This document shows, piece by piece, positions 9,546-19,893 of a stretch of DNA of 33,585 nt; position 1 is the first letter of the stretch; every line of letters begins with the position of its first letter. The stretch is from contig JAFQOE010000019.1 in the NCBI GenBank assembly GCA_017395635.1, positions 1 through 33,585 on the forward strand. The letters run 5' to 3'. Both the position numbers and the translations under genes were made by a program. This DNA is from Lachnospiraceae bacterium (GTDB taxonomy: Bacteria > Bacillota > Clostridia > Lachnospirales > Lachnospiraceae). A model generated the notes under the pieces. The model did not search any database and was not told the origin of the DNA. It worked only from the letters and a program-made list of their open reading frames with translations.

Positions 9546-10820
9546 ATGATTAAAAAAGAGATGATAGCCATGCTATTGGCTGGTGGACAAGGAAGCAGAT
9601 TAGGTGTACTTACCTCGAATCTTGCGAAACCGGCAGTTGCCTTTGGTGGAAAATATAAAATTATCGACTTTCCTCTGAGTAACTGTATTAATTCAGGAAT
9701 CGACACAGTAGGTGTATTGACACAATACAGACCATTGCGTTTGAATCAACATATCGGAATTGGTATTCCATGGGATTTGGATCGTAGTTTGGGTGGTGTT
9801 ACTGTTTTGCCACCATATGAAAAGAGTACGAATAGTCAGTGGTATACAGGTACCGCGAATGCGATCTATCAGAATGTAGAGTATATTGATTATTATAATC
9901 CGGAGTATGTTCTTATTTTGTCAGGAGATCATATTTATAAAATGGATTATGAGGTAATGTTAGATCACCATAAGGCAATGGGCGCTGAGATTACATTGGC
10001 TACTTATGAAGTGCCGATGGAAGAGGCAAGCCGTTTTGGTGTTGTTATTACAGATGATGAGGGTGTGATTCAGGAGTTTGAGGAAAAACCGGAGAAACCT
10101 AGAAGTAATAAGGCTTCTATGGGTATCTATATCTTCAATTGGAGTGTGTTGAAGGATGCACTACAGACACTGAAAGATGTTCCGTCGTGTGATTTTGGTA
10201 AGCATATTATTCCTCATTGTCATGAGAATGGCTCTAAGGTTGTTGCTTATGACTTTAAGGGTTATTGGAAAGATGTTGGAACACTTGGCTCTTATTGGGA
10301 AGCAAATATGGAGTTGGTGGATGTTATTCCGGAATTTAATTTGTATGAAGAATTTTGGAGAATTTATACAAAGAGTGATATTTTACCACCTCAGTATATT
10401 GATGAAACAGGAACTGTTATTGAAAGTATTATTGGCGAAGGCACAGAAATATATGGTGAAGTTAATCGCTGTGTAATCGGAGCCGGTGTCACAATTGGTA
10501 AAGGCGCTGTTGTAAAAGATTCCATTATTATGAATAATACTGTGATCGGCGAAGGTGCAGTAATTGACAAGGCTATTATTGCGGAGAACGTTGTAATAGG
10601 TAATAATGTTGAATTAGGTGTTGGCGAAGAGGCTGAGAATGAGTATAAGCCACAGATTTATTCATTTGGACTTGTTACAATTGGTGAGGGTTCTACAATT
10701 CCTGATAATGTGAAAGTTGGTAAGAATACTGCAATTCATGGTCCTACTGAAGCGTCAGAGTATCCGGATGGATTGTTAAAGAGTGGTTCTAGTTTGATAA
10801 AGGTAGGTGACTTAGCATGA
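9546..10820 (+). CDS. glgC: Glucose-1-phosphate adenylyltransferase, catalytic subunit GlgC
   Basis: Makes ADP-glucose from ATP and glucose-1-phosphate, the committed step of bacterial glycogen synthesis. The nucleotidyltransferase motif [13 protein letters not shown] is near residues 11-23, followed by the signatures [32 protein letters not shown] and FEEKPEKP. A left-handed beta-helix C-terminal domain starts around residue 290 ([25 protein letters not shown]). At 424 aa it has standard length. The start has AAAGGGGTG upstream. It overlaps glgD by 4 bp (ATGA), a sign of translational coupling and a heteromeric GlgC-GlgD enzyme as in Bacillus. glgA, glgB and glgP are not in the window. Confidence 0.96.
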   Translation: MIKKEMIAMLLAGGQGSRLGVLTSNLAKPAVAFGGKYKIIDFPLSNCINSGIDTVGVLTQYRPLRLNQHIGIGIPWDLDRSLGGVTVLPPYEKSTNSQWYTGTANAIYQNVEYIDYYNPEYVLILSGDHIYKMDYEVMLDHHKAMGAEITLATYEVPMEEASRFGVVITDDEGVIQEFEEKPEKPRSNKASMGIYIFNWSVLKDALQTLKDVPSCDFGKHIIPHCHENGSKVVAYDFKGYWKDVGTLGSYWEANMELVDVIPEFNLYEEFWRIYTKSDILPPQYIDETGTVIESIIGEGTEIYGEVNRCVIGAGVTIGKGAVVKDSIIMNNTVIGEGAVIDKAIIAENVVIGNNVELGVGEEAENEYKPQIYSFGLVTIGEGSTIPDNVKVGKNTAIHGPTEASEYPDGLLKSGSSLIKVGDLA

Positions 10821-11941
10821 GAGCAATTGGTATAATTTTAGCAGGTGGTAATAACAGTAAGATGGGTGAGTTATCAGCTAAGCGTGCGGTTGCGGCGATG
10901 CCGGTTACAGGAAGTTATCGTGCAATTGATTTCACTTTAAGTAATATGACGAATTCACATATTCAGAAGGTTGCTGTTTTTACACAGTATAATTCACGTT
11001 CGTTGAATGAACATTTGAACTCTTCCAAATGGTGGGATTTTGGAAGAAAACAAGGTGGCTTATTTGTGTTTACGCCGACGATTACATCAACTAATAGTTA
11101 TTGGTATCAAGGCACGGCTGATGCGTTGTATCAGAATATTAATTTCTTGAAAGACAGTCATGAACCATATGTAGTCATTGCGAGTGGTGACGGAGTCTAT
11201 AAGTTGGATTACAACAAAGTATTGGAAGAGCATATTAATAAGGGTGCAGACATTACAATTGTATGTAAAGATATTAATCCGGAAGAGGATGATATTAGCC
11301 GATTTGGTGTTGTGAAGTATAATGATGACATGCAGGTGGTTGATTTTGAAGAGAAACCTTTAGTTGCACAGACATCAACAGTATCCATTGGCGTGTATGT
11401 GATTCGTAGAAGACAGTTGATTGAACTTTTGGAATCTTGTGCAAAAGAAGGCAGAACAGACTTCGTAAAAGATATTTTGATTCGTTACAAGAATGTAAAG
11501 AAAATCTATGCATACAAGATGGACGAGTATTGGAAGAATATTGGAACAATCGATTCTTATTATAAGACCAATATGGATTTCTTGAAGAAGGAGGTTAGAG
11601 ATTATTTCTTCAGACAGTATCCGGATATATATTCGAAAACAGAAGATTTACCACCGGCAAAATATAATGGGGGAGCAGTGGTGAATAACAGCTTGGTTGC
11701 AAGTGGATGTATTGTGAATGGTACAGTTGAGAATTCTGTATTATTTAAAAAGGTATATGTTGGTAGTAATTGCGTGATTCGTAATTCGATAATCTTGAAT
11801 GACGTTCATATTGGGGATAATTCAGTTATTGAGAATTGTATCGTAGAAAGCCGTGATACATTACGTGCGAACACAATTCATACAGCAGAACCTGGACAGA
11901 TTAAGGTAGTAGTGGAGAAGAATTTTCGCTATACTTTGTAG
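10817..11941 (+). CDS. glgD: Glucose-1-phosphate adenylyltransferase regulatory subunit GlgD
   Basis: Paralogue of GlgC that forms the mixed enzyme in low-GC Firmicutes. The N-terminal loop is degenerate: [23 protein letters not shown] replaces the catalytic GGxGxRL motif, the usual reason GlgD is regarded as poorly active alone. [10 protein letters not shown] and FEEKPLV segments are retained, and a hexapeptide-repeat C-terminal domain ([27 protein letters not shown]) follows. At 374 aa it is normal for GlgD and shorter than GlgC. It begins inside the glgC stop (ATGA). A spacer of 59 bp then leads to spoVG. Confidence 0.95.
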   Translation: MRAIGIILAGGNNSKMGELSAKRAVAAMPVTGSYRAIDFTLSNMTNSHIQKVAVFTQYNSRSLNEHLNSSKWWDFGRKQGGLFVFTPTITSTNSYWYQGTADALYQNINFLKDSHEPYVVIASGDGVYKLDYNKVLEEHINKGADITIVCKDINPEEDDISRFGVVKYNDDMQVVDFEEKPLVAQTSTVSIGVYVIRRRQLIELLESCAKEGRTDFVKDILIRYKNVKKIYAYKMDEYWKNIGTIDSYYKTNMDFLKKEVRDYFFRQYPDIYSKTEDLPPAKYNGGAVVNNSLVASGCIVNGTVENSVLFKKVYVGSNCVIRNSIILNDVHIGDNSVIENCIVESRDTLRANTIHTAEPGQIKVVVEKNFRYTL

Positions 11942-12000
11942 TTCTTTTTGGTGAAGGTGATAACAAGAAGTTATTAATTACGAAGGAGTGTAGATGTATA

Positions 12001-12267
12001 ATGGAAATTACAGATATCAGATTAAAAAAGGTTACAAAAGAAGGCAAGATGAAGGCAGTTGCATCAATTACGTTGGACAATGAATTTGCAGTTCATGACA
12101 TTAAAGTAATTGAGGGAGAGAAAGGTCTTTTTATTGCAATGCCAAGCCGTAAGGCGGCAGATGGGGATTACAGAGATATCGCTCATCCGATTAATCAGAA
12201 TGCGAGAGAGCGTATTCAGTCTCTGATTTTAGCTGAGTATGAAAAGGCATTATCGGAAGAAGAGTAA
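12001..12267 (+). CDS. spoVG: Septation/sporulation regulator SpoVG
   Basis: Small nucleic-acid-binding regulator of 88 aa, known in Bacillus and Listeria for effects on septation, sporulation and virulence. The N-terminus [39 protein letters not shown] and the [22 protein letters not shown] segment are highly characteristic. ATG 12001 has AAGGAG about 12 nt upstream, a long but acceptable spacing. The C-terminus is short and acidic (ALSEEE). It is followed at once by a strong terminator, so it ends the transcript that may begin at glgC. Presence of spoVG alone does not prove the organism sporulates. Confidence 0.95.
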   Translation: MEITDIRLKKVTKEGKMKAVASITLDNEFAVHDIKVIEGEKGLFIAMPSRKAADGDYRDIAHPINQNARERIQSLILAEYEKALSEEE

Positions 12268-12282
12268 TGCTAGGGGGGTAAG

Positions 12283-12315
12283 GAAAGCCGAGGACGTTGT
12301 TCCTCGGCTTTCTGC
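12283..12315 (+). terminator. Intrinsic terminator after spoVG
   Basis: Perfect 12-bp stem GAAAGCCGAGGA / TCCTCGGCTTTC with a six-base loop (cgttgt). The trailing T run is short. Confidence 0.85.
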
Positions 12316-12371
12316 TGTTAGTATTCAAAATCAGGGAAACTGTTTTGTACGTAAGAAAGTGATTCAGGTGT

Positions 12372-12415
12372 GAGCAAAACCCATCAGCGTAGCTGATTTT
12401 CATGGATTTGCGAAT
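12372..12415. repeat. 44-nt dispersed hairpin repeat, copy 1
   Basis: The element begins GAGCAAA and ends TTTGCGAAT. The outer stem GCAAA/TTTGC and an inner stem ATCAGC/GCTGAT fold into a hairpin with an unpaired TTTCAT on the 3' side. It has the same length (44 nt), the same ends (GAGC...GCGAAT) and a similar fold as the element at 28603-28646, but a different inner stem. It lies between the spoVG terminator and the glmU promoter region. Confidence 0.5.
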
Positions 12416-12478
12416 CGGTAATTATGAAGGTATTGAATAGTAACAGAATATTTATATGTAGAATAATCGAAAGAATCA

Positions 12479-12487
12479 TGTTACAAT
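12479..12487 (+). promoter_or_regulatory. Possible extended -10 promoter of the glmU-pth-mfd cluster
   Basis: TGtTACAAT, with the TACAAT hexamer at 12482-12487 and no good -35. It lies about 70 bp before the start codon; nothing else promoter-like is nearer. Confidence 0.35.
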
Positions 12488-12560
12488 GTACGGAAAAGTA
12501 AAACGAAAAGAATAAAGGAAATGTTAAATAAATCTGTTCGAATTATAGGAGGATGAAATG

Positions 12561-13304
12561 ATGGAAAGAGTGAAAGCGGTTATTCTAGCAGCAGGAAAAG
12601 GAACCAGAATGAAATCGGAATTACCTAAGGTAATCCATGAAGCTTTGGGCAAACCGATGGTAAAATATTCGATTGATGCGGCAATGGAAGCTGGTGCAGA
12701 GATTAGTGATGTGTGTCTTGTGGTTGGTCATAAGGCAGATTTGGTAAAGGAAGTAGTAGGTGATCAGGTGAGCTATGTTCTTCAAGAGGAACAACTAGGA
12801 ACCGGACATGCTGTAAAATGTGCAAGTGACTTCATTGGAGGGGAAGGAATGACCATGATTTTATGTGGTGACACTCCGTTGATTACAGGCAATACGTTGA
12901 AAGCATTAGTGGATGTACATGTAAAAGAGGGTAATGCGATTACCGTGTTGACAGCGAAGGTAGATGATCCGACCGGTTATGGACGTATTATTAAGGATAG
13001 CTGGGGAAAGTTTGTTAAGATTGTAGAACAGAAGGATGCTACTTTGGAAGAACAGCGCGTAGATGAGATTAATTCGGGAATGTATATTTTTGACTCTGCC
13101 ATTTTAAGTAAAGCACTTTCGAAGATAACGAATGATAATGCACAGGGTGAGTATTATTTGACAGATACCATTGAGATTGTGAAGTCAGAAGGCTGGGGAG
13201 AAGTGGCAACGTTAGTAATTTCTGATGTGGATGAAATTAAAGGTGTCAATTCTCCGGAACAGCTAATAGAAGCAGAGGAGATATTGAAAAATCGCAGCTG
13301 TTAA
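12561..13304 (+). CDS. glmU: GlmU-like UDP-GlcNAc pyrophosphorylase domain protein (single domain)
   Basis: Nucleotidyltransferase that by family should form UDP-GlcNAc from UTP and GlcNAc-1-phosphate for peptidoglycan precursors. Motifs: VILAAGKGTRMKSELPKVIHEALGKPM at the N-terminus, LQEEQLGTGHAVKCA, ILCGDTPLI, VEQKDAT and EINSGMYIF. The protein stops after about 247 aa with GVNSPEQLIEAEEIL, exactly at the end of the transferase domain. Full-length GlmU is about 450-460 aa and has a left-handed beta-helix acetyltransferase domain, absent here and not recognisable in the next 104 bp. ATG codons at 12558 and 12561 are both possible; AGGAGG lies 5 or 8 nt away, so I prefer 12561. First gene of a cluster with pth and mfd. 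Some other sugar-1-phosphate may be the true substrate. Confidence 0.8.
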   Translation: MERVKAVILAAGKGTRMKSELPKVIHEALGKPMVKYSIDAAMEAGAEISDVCLVVGHKADLVKEVVGDQVSYVLQEEQLGTGHAVKCASDFIGGEGMTMILCGDTPLITGNTLKALVDVHVKEGNAITVLTAKVDDPTGYGRIIKDSWGKFVKIVEQKDATLEEQRVDEINSGMYIFDSAILSKALSKITNDNAQGEYYLTDTIEIVKSEGWGEVATLVISDVDEIKGVNSPEQLIEAEEILKNRSC

Positions 13305-13408
13305 GCAACTGAACAATTATGCGAATGGATATATGGAAAGATTGTTTGTGGGCTGAAAGGCGTGATATGGTTAGGATATTTAGAAGAAAAGAATCAGGGG
13401 AAAAAGTT

Positions 13409-13972
13409 ATGAAGTTAATTGTAGGACTTGGTAATCCGACAGCGAAATATGATAAAACGCGCCATAATGTTGGATTTGAAGTGATAGATCAGCTTGCGAA
13501 AGAATATAATATTAGTGTGGATATTGCAAAACACAAGGGTTTGTATGGAAAAGGGAAAATAGAGGGACAGACTGTCATTTTGTTAAAGCCTATGACTTAT
13601 ATGAATCTAAGTGGAGAGAGTGTGTCGGCAGTAGCCAGTTATTTTAAAATCGAACCGGAAGATGTAATTGTCATTTATGACGATATTAATTTGGATGTAG
13701 GAAGACTACGCATTCGTGAAAAAGGAAGTGCCGGTGGACACAATGGAATTAAGAATATAATTGCACATTTAAGTACAGATGCGTTTCCTAGAATTCGTGT
13801 GGGCGTTGGTATGAAGCCACCAAAGATGGACTTAGCGGACTATGTATTGTCACGTTTTTCGAAAGAAGAGCAGGACATGATGGAAGATGGATATTGCAAA
13901 GCATGTAAGGCGTTGGAACTTATGGTCACGGATGATATTTCCAAGGCGATGAATGATTATAATGGAAAGTAG
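13409..13972 (+). CDS. pth: Peptidyl-tRNA hydrolase
   Basis: Releases tRNA from peptidyl-tRNA that drops off the ribosome; essential in most bacteria. The N-terminus MKLIVGLGNPTAKYDKTRHNVGFEVID carries the family signature with the catalytic His of RHNVG. KPMTYMNLSGESV, IYDDINLDVGRLRIREKGSAGGHNGIKNI and FPRIRVGVG are also classic. The 187-aa length is typical. I chose ATG 13409, preceded by AGGGGA, over the in-frame ATG 13319, which has no RBS and adds a non-conserved segment. It is followed after 26 bp by mfd, the usual pth-mfd order of Firmicutes. Confidence 0.97.
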   Translation: MKLIVGLGNPTAKYDKTRHNVGFEVIDQLAKEYNISVDIAKHKGLYGKGKIEGQTVILLKPMTYMNLSGESVSAVASYFKIEPEDVIVIYDDINLDVGRLRIREKGSAGGHNGIKNIIAHLSTDAFPRIRVGVGMKPPKMDLADYVLSRFSKEEQDMMEDGYCKACKALELMVTDDISKAMNDYNGK

Positions 13973-13998
13973 ATTCGTATTATAGAAGGAAAATAGAT

Positions 13999-16900
13999 AT
14001 GGAAACTTTGTTGGCACCCTTTCGCTTGAGCGAATTGGGAAACAAATTGGAAGAGGCAAAAAAGAAGAGTAAGACTCCGGTGGAGATTGTTGGAACGGAT
14101 GGTTATGGAAGATATTATACCATGGATTGTTTGGGTCAAAATCGTGTAAAACTGATTGTTACCTATAATGAAGAGCGAGCGAAGGAAATTGTTGGAGCGT
14201 ATGGTTTTTTTGACCATAAAGTAATGTATTATCCGGCAAAGGATGTGCTGTTTTACAGTGCGGATATTCATGGACATACTATACTAAGACAACGCATGGA
14301 AGTAGTAAAAGGGATTGTTGAGGGTAGTGTGACTACAGTAGTGGTGTCAATCGATGCACTGTTAAATAAGATTGTGCCTCTTCATGAAATAAAAAAGAAT
14401 ATTGTAACATTTACTTTAGGCGAGACATTGGATTTGGACCATGTCAAGAAAACGTTGGTTTCTCTTGGCTATGAGCGCAATGATTGGGTAGATGGAGTAG
14501 GGCAGTTCGCAATTCGTGGAGGTATCTTGGATATCTTCCCGATGAGTAGTGAGTGCCCTTTTCGTGTTGAACTTTGGGGAGAAGAAGTAGACAGTATTCG
14601 TAGTTTTGATGTGGAAAGTCAGCGAAGTATCGAAAATGTGGAACAACTTTTGGTGTATCCTGCGGCCGAAATGATTCTGAATGAAGATAGAATTGAAACA
14701 GGTATTAAAAAAATTGAAAAAGAACATAAGCTTTACGCAAAAGAGTTGAAAGCACAGTTTAAGACAGAAGAGTATGCCCGAATTAACCGAGAAGTAGCGG
14801 CATTGAAGGAAGAGTTGGAGTGTTTTCACAGTGCAATGGGTGTGGATGGATATATTGGATTCTTTTATGATGAACTTGCAAGTTTCTTATCCTACATGCC
14901 GGAAGATACGTTGATATTGGTAGATGAGCCGGAGAAAGTTTTGTCGAGAGCGCAAGCCTGTCAGATAGAGTTTCGTGAGAGTATGATTAGTCGTTTGGAA
15001 GGTGGATATATGTTGCCGAGCCAGATGGATATTCTATTTGATTATAAAGAAATGGCAGGAAGAATTGCCGGTAAAGACACCATTTTGTTTAGTATATTAA
15101 GTAAAAAAGATTCCTTGTTTGAGACGAAGACAAGAATCGATTTTGAAACGAAAATGGTTCCGACGTATCATCATAATTTTGAGATGTTGTTGAAAGATAT
15201 TAAGAATTGGAAGAAACAGGGATATCGTATTCTTTTGTTTTCTCCGTCTACCACAAGAGGGGAACGTTTGGCGAAAGACTTACAAGGACAAGAGGTGAAT
15301 TGTTTCTTTCATTCGGATAAGGATCGTATATTAATGGAATCGGAAATGATGATTACCAATGGTCGCTTGAAGGTTGGATTTTCGATTCCGGAAATTAAGC
15401 TCGTGGTGTTGACAGAAGGAGATTTGTTTGGACAGAAAAAATCTCGAAAACGCATGAAGAGAAAGCCGTTGTATTCCGGAGAACGAATTAAGGGTTTTGA
15501 TGATTTAAATGTAGGGGATTATGTGGTTCATGAGAGACATGGTCTTGGAATCTATCGAGGCATTGAAAAGATAGAGGTGGAACAGGTTGCAAAGGACTAT
15601 ATTTCAATAGAGTATAGTGGTGGTGCGAAGTTGTTCATTTTAGCTTCCCAGTTGGATATGATTCAGAAATATGCATCGAAGGAAGCAAAGAAGCCCAAGC
15701 TTAATAAACTTGGAGGGACCGAGTGGCAAAAGACAAAGTCTAAGGTTCGTGGTCGCGTCAATATAATTGCAAAAGAACTGGTAGAGCTTTATGCAATTCG
15801 ACAATCTAAGGAAGGATATTCTTTTTCGCAGGATACAGTTTGGCAGAAGGAATTTGAAGAGATGTTTCCTTTTGAGGAAACGGAAGATCAAATGAGAGCG
15901 ATTGAAGATACCAAAAAGGATATGGAAAGTCGTAGAATTATGGATCGTCTTGTATGTGGTGATGTTGGTTACGGCAAGACGGAGGTTGCGATTCGTGCTG
16001 CATTTAAAGCGGTGCAGGATGGAAAGCAGGTTGCATATCTTGTTCCAACTACGATTCTTGCGCAACAGCATTACAACACATTTAAGGAAAGAATGCAGGA
16101 TTTTCCGGTGAATGTGGGGATGTTGTCCAGATTTCTCTCTGCAAAAGAGCAGAAAAAGACGTTAGAGGATTTGAAAAAAGGACAACTGGATATTATTATT
16201 GGTACGCATCGTCTTCTTTCGAAGGATTTGGATTATAGTAATCTGGGGCTTTTGATTATTGATGAGGAACAACGTTTTGGTGTGACGCATAAAGAGAAGA
16301 TTAAGCAAATGAAGAAGGATGTGGATGTGCTGACACTTACCGCAACCCCGATTCCGCGGACCCTTCATATGAGTCTGATTGGTATTCGTGATATGAGCTT
16401 GTTGGAGGAACCACCGGTGGATCGAAAGGCAATTCAGACTTATGTATTGGAGTACAATACAGAGTTGGTAAAGGAAGCTATTTCACGTGAGTTGGCGAGA
16501 GGCGGGCAGGTGTACTATGTCTACAATCGCGTTAATACAATTGCTGATGTTGCAGCAGATTTGACTAAGTTGATGCCGGATGTTCGGATTGCGTTTGCAC
16601 ATGGTCAGATGAATGAAAAAGAATTGGAAGATGTTATGTTTGCATTTATCAATAAAGAGATAGATGTGTTGGTAACGACTACAATTATTGAAACCGGTTT
16701 GGATATTGCCAATGCGAATACAATGATTATTCATGACGCAGAGAATTTTGGTTTGTCGCAGTTATATCAGTTACGAGGCCGTGTGGGGCGTTCGGACCGG
16801 ACAGCATACGCATTTTTGATGTACAAACGTGATAAAATGTTGAAAGAAACTGCTGAAAAACGTTTAAAGGCAATTCGAGAGTTTACGGATTTGGGCTCCG

Positions 16901-17514
16901 GATTTAAGATAGCCATGCGTGATTTGGAAATCCGTGGAGCAGGCAATTTGCTTGGAGCAGATCAATCCGGTCACATGGAAGCAGTAGGTTATGATTTGTA
17001 TTGCAAAATGCTCAATGAAGCTATTTTGGAGCAAAAAGGAGAAAAGACACAAGAGGAATTTTCGACAACCATTGAACTTCCGATTGATGCTTATATTCCT
17101 GCAACTTATGTGAAAAACGAAATGGTGAAGTTGGAGCTTTATAAACGTATTTCGGGTGTGTGGACAGATGAAGATTATGAAGATATGCTCGACGAACTGA
17201 CCGATCGTTTCGGTGAACCAACTTGTGAGGTAATGAATCTTTTGTTGATTGCTAAGATTAAGGCGAAAGCACATGAGGCATTTATTGCAGGGATTAGTTA
17301 TAAGAATAAGCAGGTACACATAGAGATGGCATCCAATGTTAAGATTAAAGTGGAGTTGTTAGAACCATTTTTGACCAAATATTTGAATAATATTCGTGTG
17401 GTGGCAGCTGTGAATCCTGGCTTTGTTATTGATTTGGAAAAGAAGAGTTTGAAGAACTTTGTTAAGGATTTGGAAGGGATTATCGAGGATATCAATGAGT
17501 TGATTGAACGATGA
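13999..17514 (+). CDS. mfd: Transcription-repair coupling factor Mfd
   Basis: ATP-dependent translocase that removes stalled RNA polymerase from DNA lesions and recruits UvrA. Visible: UvrB-like N-terminal modules ([16 protein letters not shown] near 76; [10 protein letters not shown] near 174), a CarD-like RNA-polymerase-interaction domain at about 503-558 ([19 protein letters not shown]), then the RecG-like helicase with Walker [10 protein letters not shown] (about 654), the DEEQ box (about 755, [17 protein letters not shown]), [12 protein letters not shown], and the TRG region ending in the TRCF C-terminal domain. The length of 1171 aa is normal. The start has AGAAGGAAAATAGAT before the ATG. 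It is part of the glmU-pth-mfd-foldase cluster. Confidence 0.98.
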   Translation: METLLAPFRLSELGNKLEEAKKKSKTPVEIVGTDGYGRYYTMDCLGQNRVKLIVTYNEERAKEIVGAYGFFDHKVMYYPAKDVLFYSADIHGHTILRQRMEVVKGIVEGSVTTVVVSIDALLNKIVPLHEIKKNIVTFTLGETLDLDHVKKTLVSLGYERNDWVDGVGQFAIRGGILDIFPMSSECPFRVELWGEEVDSIRSFDVESQRSIENVEQLLVYPAAEMILNEDRIETGIKKIEKEHKLYAKELKAQFKTEEYARINREVAALKEELECFHSAMGVDGYIGFFYDELASFLSYMPEDTLILVDEPEKVLSRAQACQIEFRESMISRLEGGYMLPSQMDILFDYKEMAGRIAGKDTILFSILSKKDSLFETKTRIDFETKMVPTYHHNFEMLLKDIKNWKKQGYRILLFSPSTTRGERLAKDLQGQEVNCFFHSDKDRILMESEMMITNGRLKVGFSIPEIKLVVLTEGDLFGQKKSRKRMKRKPLYSGERIKGFDDLNVGDYVVHERHGLGIYRGIEKIEVEQVAKDYISIEYSGGAKLFILASQLDMIQKYASKEAKKPKLNKLGGTEWQKTKSKVRGRVNIIAKELVELYAIRQSKEGYSFSQDTVWQKEFEEMFPFEETEDQMRAIEDTKKDMESRRIMDRLVCGDVGYGKTEVAIRAAFKAVQDGKQVAYLVPTTILAQQHYNTFKERMQDFPVNVGMLSRFLSAKEQKKTLEDLKKGQLDIIIGTHRLLSKDLDYSNLGLLIIDEEQRFGVTHKEKIKQMKKDVDVLTLTATPIPRTLHMSLIGIRDMSLLEEPPVDRKAIQTYVLEYNTELVKEAISRELARGGQVYYVYNRVNTIADVAADLTKLMPDVRIAFAHGQMNEKELEDVMFAFINKEIDVLVTTTIIETGLDIANANTMIIHDAENFGLSQLYQLRGRVGRSDRTAYAFLMYKRDKMLKETAEKRLKAIREFTDLGSGFKIAMRDLEIRGAGNLLGADQSGHMEAVGYDLYCKMLNEAILEQKGEKTQEEFSTTIELPIDAYIPATYVKNEMVKLELYKRISGVWTDEDYEDMLDELTDRFGEPTCEVMNLLLIAKIKAKAHEAFIAGISYKNKQVHIEMASNVKIKVELLEPFLTKYLNNIRVVAAVNPGFVIDLEKKSLKNFVKDLEGIIEDINELIER

Positions 17515-17592
17515 AAATATAGTATACTCATTGTAATTGTCGGCCTGAAAAAGTCGGCATTTATAAGAGAAGATTGATAAAGAGTTATTAGT

Positions 17593-18708
17593 ATGGGAAA
17601 GAAAAAAGATACGAAGGCAATACAACCGAATAAGAAGGATATAGCGAACAAAAAGGAACAATCGGAAAAGCAGGAGAAAAGAAAACCGGTTAGTAAAGCC
17701 ACAATCATAGTTGTGGTGTTAGCTGTGTTGTCGGTAGCTTTGTGTTTGTTCTTTTCAAGGGAACGTAAACCGTCCGATACGTTGGTGTTTACAGTGGGAA
17801 CAGAAAAGGTTTATTTGGATGAGGTGAATTTCTGTATACTGCAGAATCTGATAAACCAAGGTGTTACGGTCGAGGATTTGCAAAGTGGAACTGCGGACAA
17901 TGGTGTAGATTCGACGAATGAATACAAGACGGCAATCCTGGAATGGATGATGAATTATAAGGTTGAGTATATGGTGGCAAAGGAGCAAGGAATTTCTCTT
18001 ACAAAGGAAGAGAAATCCGCGGTTCAAAATGATGTGACGAACTGTTTGGGCCAGATAGATGCCCGCCTACTGAACAAATGGGGGATTGAACGCCGGGTAG
18101 TAGAGGATGTATATACGCAATGCTATATGGCCCAGAAGTTAGAAGAAGAGCTTGTTAAGGAAGTTCAGGTGGAGAAACAAAAATACTGCACTATGTACAT
18201 TATGTTGTTCCCGATTATTGAAATGAATGAAGACGACAGTTATGCAACGGGTGAGGATGGAGTAACGCCGATTTTGCTTTCTGAGGAAGAAATGAACAAA
18301 AGAAAAGAGGATGCTGAGAATGCACTGAAGGAATTGCAGGAGGGTGCGGATCCGGAAGAAGTTGCAAAGAAATATGGTGTAGATCAGTATTCCGCAGAAG
18401 AAAGTAATCTGGCTGAAAGCTTTGAGGAACCATTTAATCAATATGCAAATAGTTTGAAAACAGGAGAGTGTAGTGCTCTTATCGAGATAGAAAGCTGTTA
18501 TGGCATCGTGAAAATGATAGAAGACAATAACGAGGCAATGGCAGAGCAGATTATGAGCTATTATCAGGCAGATATGGAGAAGGAAACTTTGCAGGAACAA
18601 AGAAAGAAATGGTACGAAGAGATGGGTGTTGGAGAAGCTCCTGATATGAAAGGAAGAATTTGGGATAAGATTTCTTTGTATGATTATGTGCAGGAAACGG
18701 AGGAGTAA
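17593..18708 (+). CDS. Membrane-anchored SurA/PrsA-like peptidyl-prolyl isomerase
   Basis: Probable extracytoplasmic folding factor of 371 aa. A Lys-rich cytoplasmic N-terminus (about 1-35) precedes one transmembrane helix (ATIIVVVLAVLSVALCLFF, about 37-55). A helical SurA-N-like chaperone part follows (VYLDEVNFCILQNLINQGVT ... EWMMNYKVEYMVAKEQGI). A divergent parvulin (PpiC) domain is near 250-310 (ALKELQEGADPEEVAKKYGVD ... NSLKTGECSALIEIESCYGIVKM). There is no lipobox, so it stays anchored by its helix, unlike its neighbour. The RBS is weak. A 3-bp gap to the next gene (TAA CAA ATG) implies co-translation. Whether the parvulin domain is active cannot be judged by eye. Confidence 0.8.
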   Translation: MGKKKDTKAIQPNKKDIANKKEQSEKQEKRKPVSKATIIVVVLAVLSVALCLFFSRERKPSDTLVFTVGTEKVYLDEVNFCILQNLINQGVTVEDLQSGTADNGVDSTNEYKTAILEWMMNYKVEYMVAKEQGISLTKEEKSAVQNDVTNCLGQIDARLLNKWGIERRVVEDVYTQCYMAQKLEEELVKEVQVEKQKYCTMYIMLFPIIEMNEDDSYATGEDGVTPILLSEEEMNKRKEDAENALKELQEGADPEEVAKKYGVDQYSAEESNLAESFEEPFNQYANSLKTGECSALIEIESCYGIVKMIEDNNEAMAEQIMSYYQADMEKETLQEQRKKWYEEMGVGEAPDMKGRIWDKISLYDYVQETEE

Positions 18709-18711
18709 CAA

Positions 18712-19740
18712 ATGCGATTAGGGAAAAGAATGATATTTATTATAATGAGTATATGTTGCGTATTGTCCCTTGTAGCTTGTGATAAGAAGGAAGAAGTGGA
18801 TGAAGTGCAAGTAGTATACGAATACGGTGATTCCGTTGTTACATACGGCGAGTTCTACATTTATGCAAAGACGGTGGAAGAGGATTATCGCAAGGCGTAT
18901 GGGAATGGAATATGGAGCTTGGAGCTGTCTACAGACGAAGGGAAAAGCAGCGTGAGAGACGTTACCATTCGTGATCTTGTGTATAATATTAATCGTATCA
19001 AGGTATTGGTAGATAAAGCAGAGGATATGGAAATCACGTTAAATAAAAAGGAAACTGCGGAGGCGGCAACGGTTGCGGAAACCTTTTTTGCAGGTTTGAC
19101 AGAAAAAGATATTAAGGAAACGGAAATCACACAGGATGTTGTGCGTCAGGTGATTGAAGAAAATATGCTTGCCAAGAAGGTTTATGATCAGACGATTTCA
19201 GAGCATGAGTTTGAAATATCGGAAGAGCAGGCGCGTATGACTACATTTTGTGATATGGTATTTGAATGTTATCGTGTGAAAGAGGATGGCACGGTTGAGA
19301 AATATACCGATGAGAAAAAGGCAACGCAGTTGGAAAAGGCCAATGAAGCATTGTCGACGTTAGCACAGGACGAAGAGATGACCTATGAAATGATAGTGGA
19401 TAAGTATGATTTACAGTATGCTGCTACATATACGATGTCCCGGACAGAGTTGATTGACGAATATGGTGAATCGATTGCAGACAAGATTTTGGCATTGTCA
19501 GGCGGAGAGGTCAGTGTAGTTATAGAGAGTGAATATGGATATCACATCTTCAAAATGTTACAGGCAAAGGATGAGGAATTAACAAAGAAGAATAAGGCTG
19601 CGATCATTGAGAGAATGCAGAAGGATTACTTCAATGGTGTTTATGAAAAGTGGTCGAAGAGATATGATTCTCGTTTTGAATTTGATGAGGATGTGAACCA
19701 GGAATTAGTTGGTAAGTTTCCGTTTACGGATGGGGAATAG
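18712..19740 (+). CDS. PrsA-like foldase lipoprotein
   Basis: Predicted lipoprotein of 342 aa with a positively charged start (MRLGKRM), a hydrophobic core and lipobox L20-V-A-C23, so Cys23 should be lipidated after signal peptidase II cleavage. The mature part has a SurA-N-like helical region (VTYGEFYIYAKTVEEDYRKAYG) and a PpiC-like segment near 235-285 (YAATYTMSRTELIDEYGESIADKILALSGGEVSVVIESEYGYHIFKM). Related in layout to the preceding gene; probably an ancient tandem duplication with different anchoring. By family it helps secreted proteins fold outside the membrane. It ends before a perfect 19-bp terminator hairpin. Confidence 0.82.
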   Translation: MRLGKRMIFIIMSICCVLSLVACDKKEEVDEVQVVYEYGDSVVTYGEFYIYAKTVEEDYRKAYGNGIWSLELSTDEGKSSVRDVTIRDLVYNINRIKVLVDKAEDMEITLNKKETAEAATVAETFFAGLTEKDIKETEITQDVVRQVIEENMLAKKVYDQTISEHEFEISEEQARMTTFCDMVFECYRVKEDGTVEKYTDEKKATQLEKANEALSTLAQDEEMTYEMIVDKYDLQYAATYTMSRTELIDEYGESIADKILALSGGEVSVVIESEYGYHIFKMLQAKDEELTKKNKAAIIERMQKDYFNGVYEKWSKRYDSRFEFDEDVNQELVGKFPFTDGE

Positions 19741-19799
19741 CAGATAGGAGTTCCTAAGGAAAAAGAAAATGACAGTTTTATATAAGGAAAAGTAGAAAT

Positions 19800-19848
19800 A
19801 AAGAAATGGAGGTAAGAACTTGTAGAAAATTCTTACCTCCATTTCTTT
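19800..19848. terminator. Bidirectional terminator between convergent genes
   Basis: Perfect 19-bp stem: AAAGAAATGGAGGTAAGAA (19800-19818) and its complement (19830-19848), with an 11-nt loop. T-rich flanks on both strands fit termination from the foldase operon (+) and from the DUF4190 gene (-). Confidence 0.9.
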
Positions 19849-19893
19849 GTTCTGTTAGCCGGAAGGTTGTGTTGGACAAAATCCGACTATATA

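Noticed and set aside
13319-13408. N-terminal extension of Pth or a remnant of the GlmU acetyltransferase domain
   Set aside because: No RBS at 13319, and the translated residues show no hexapeptide repeats or Pth conservation.
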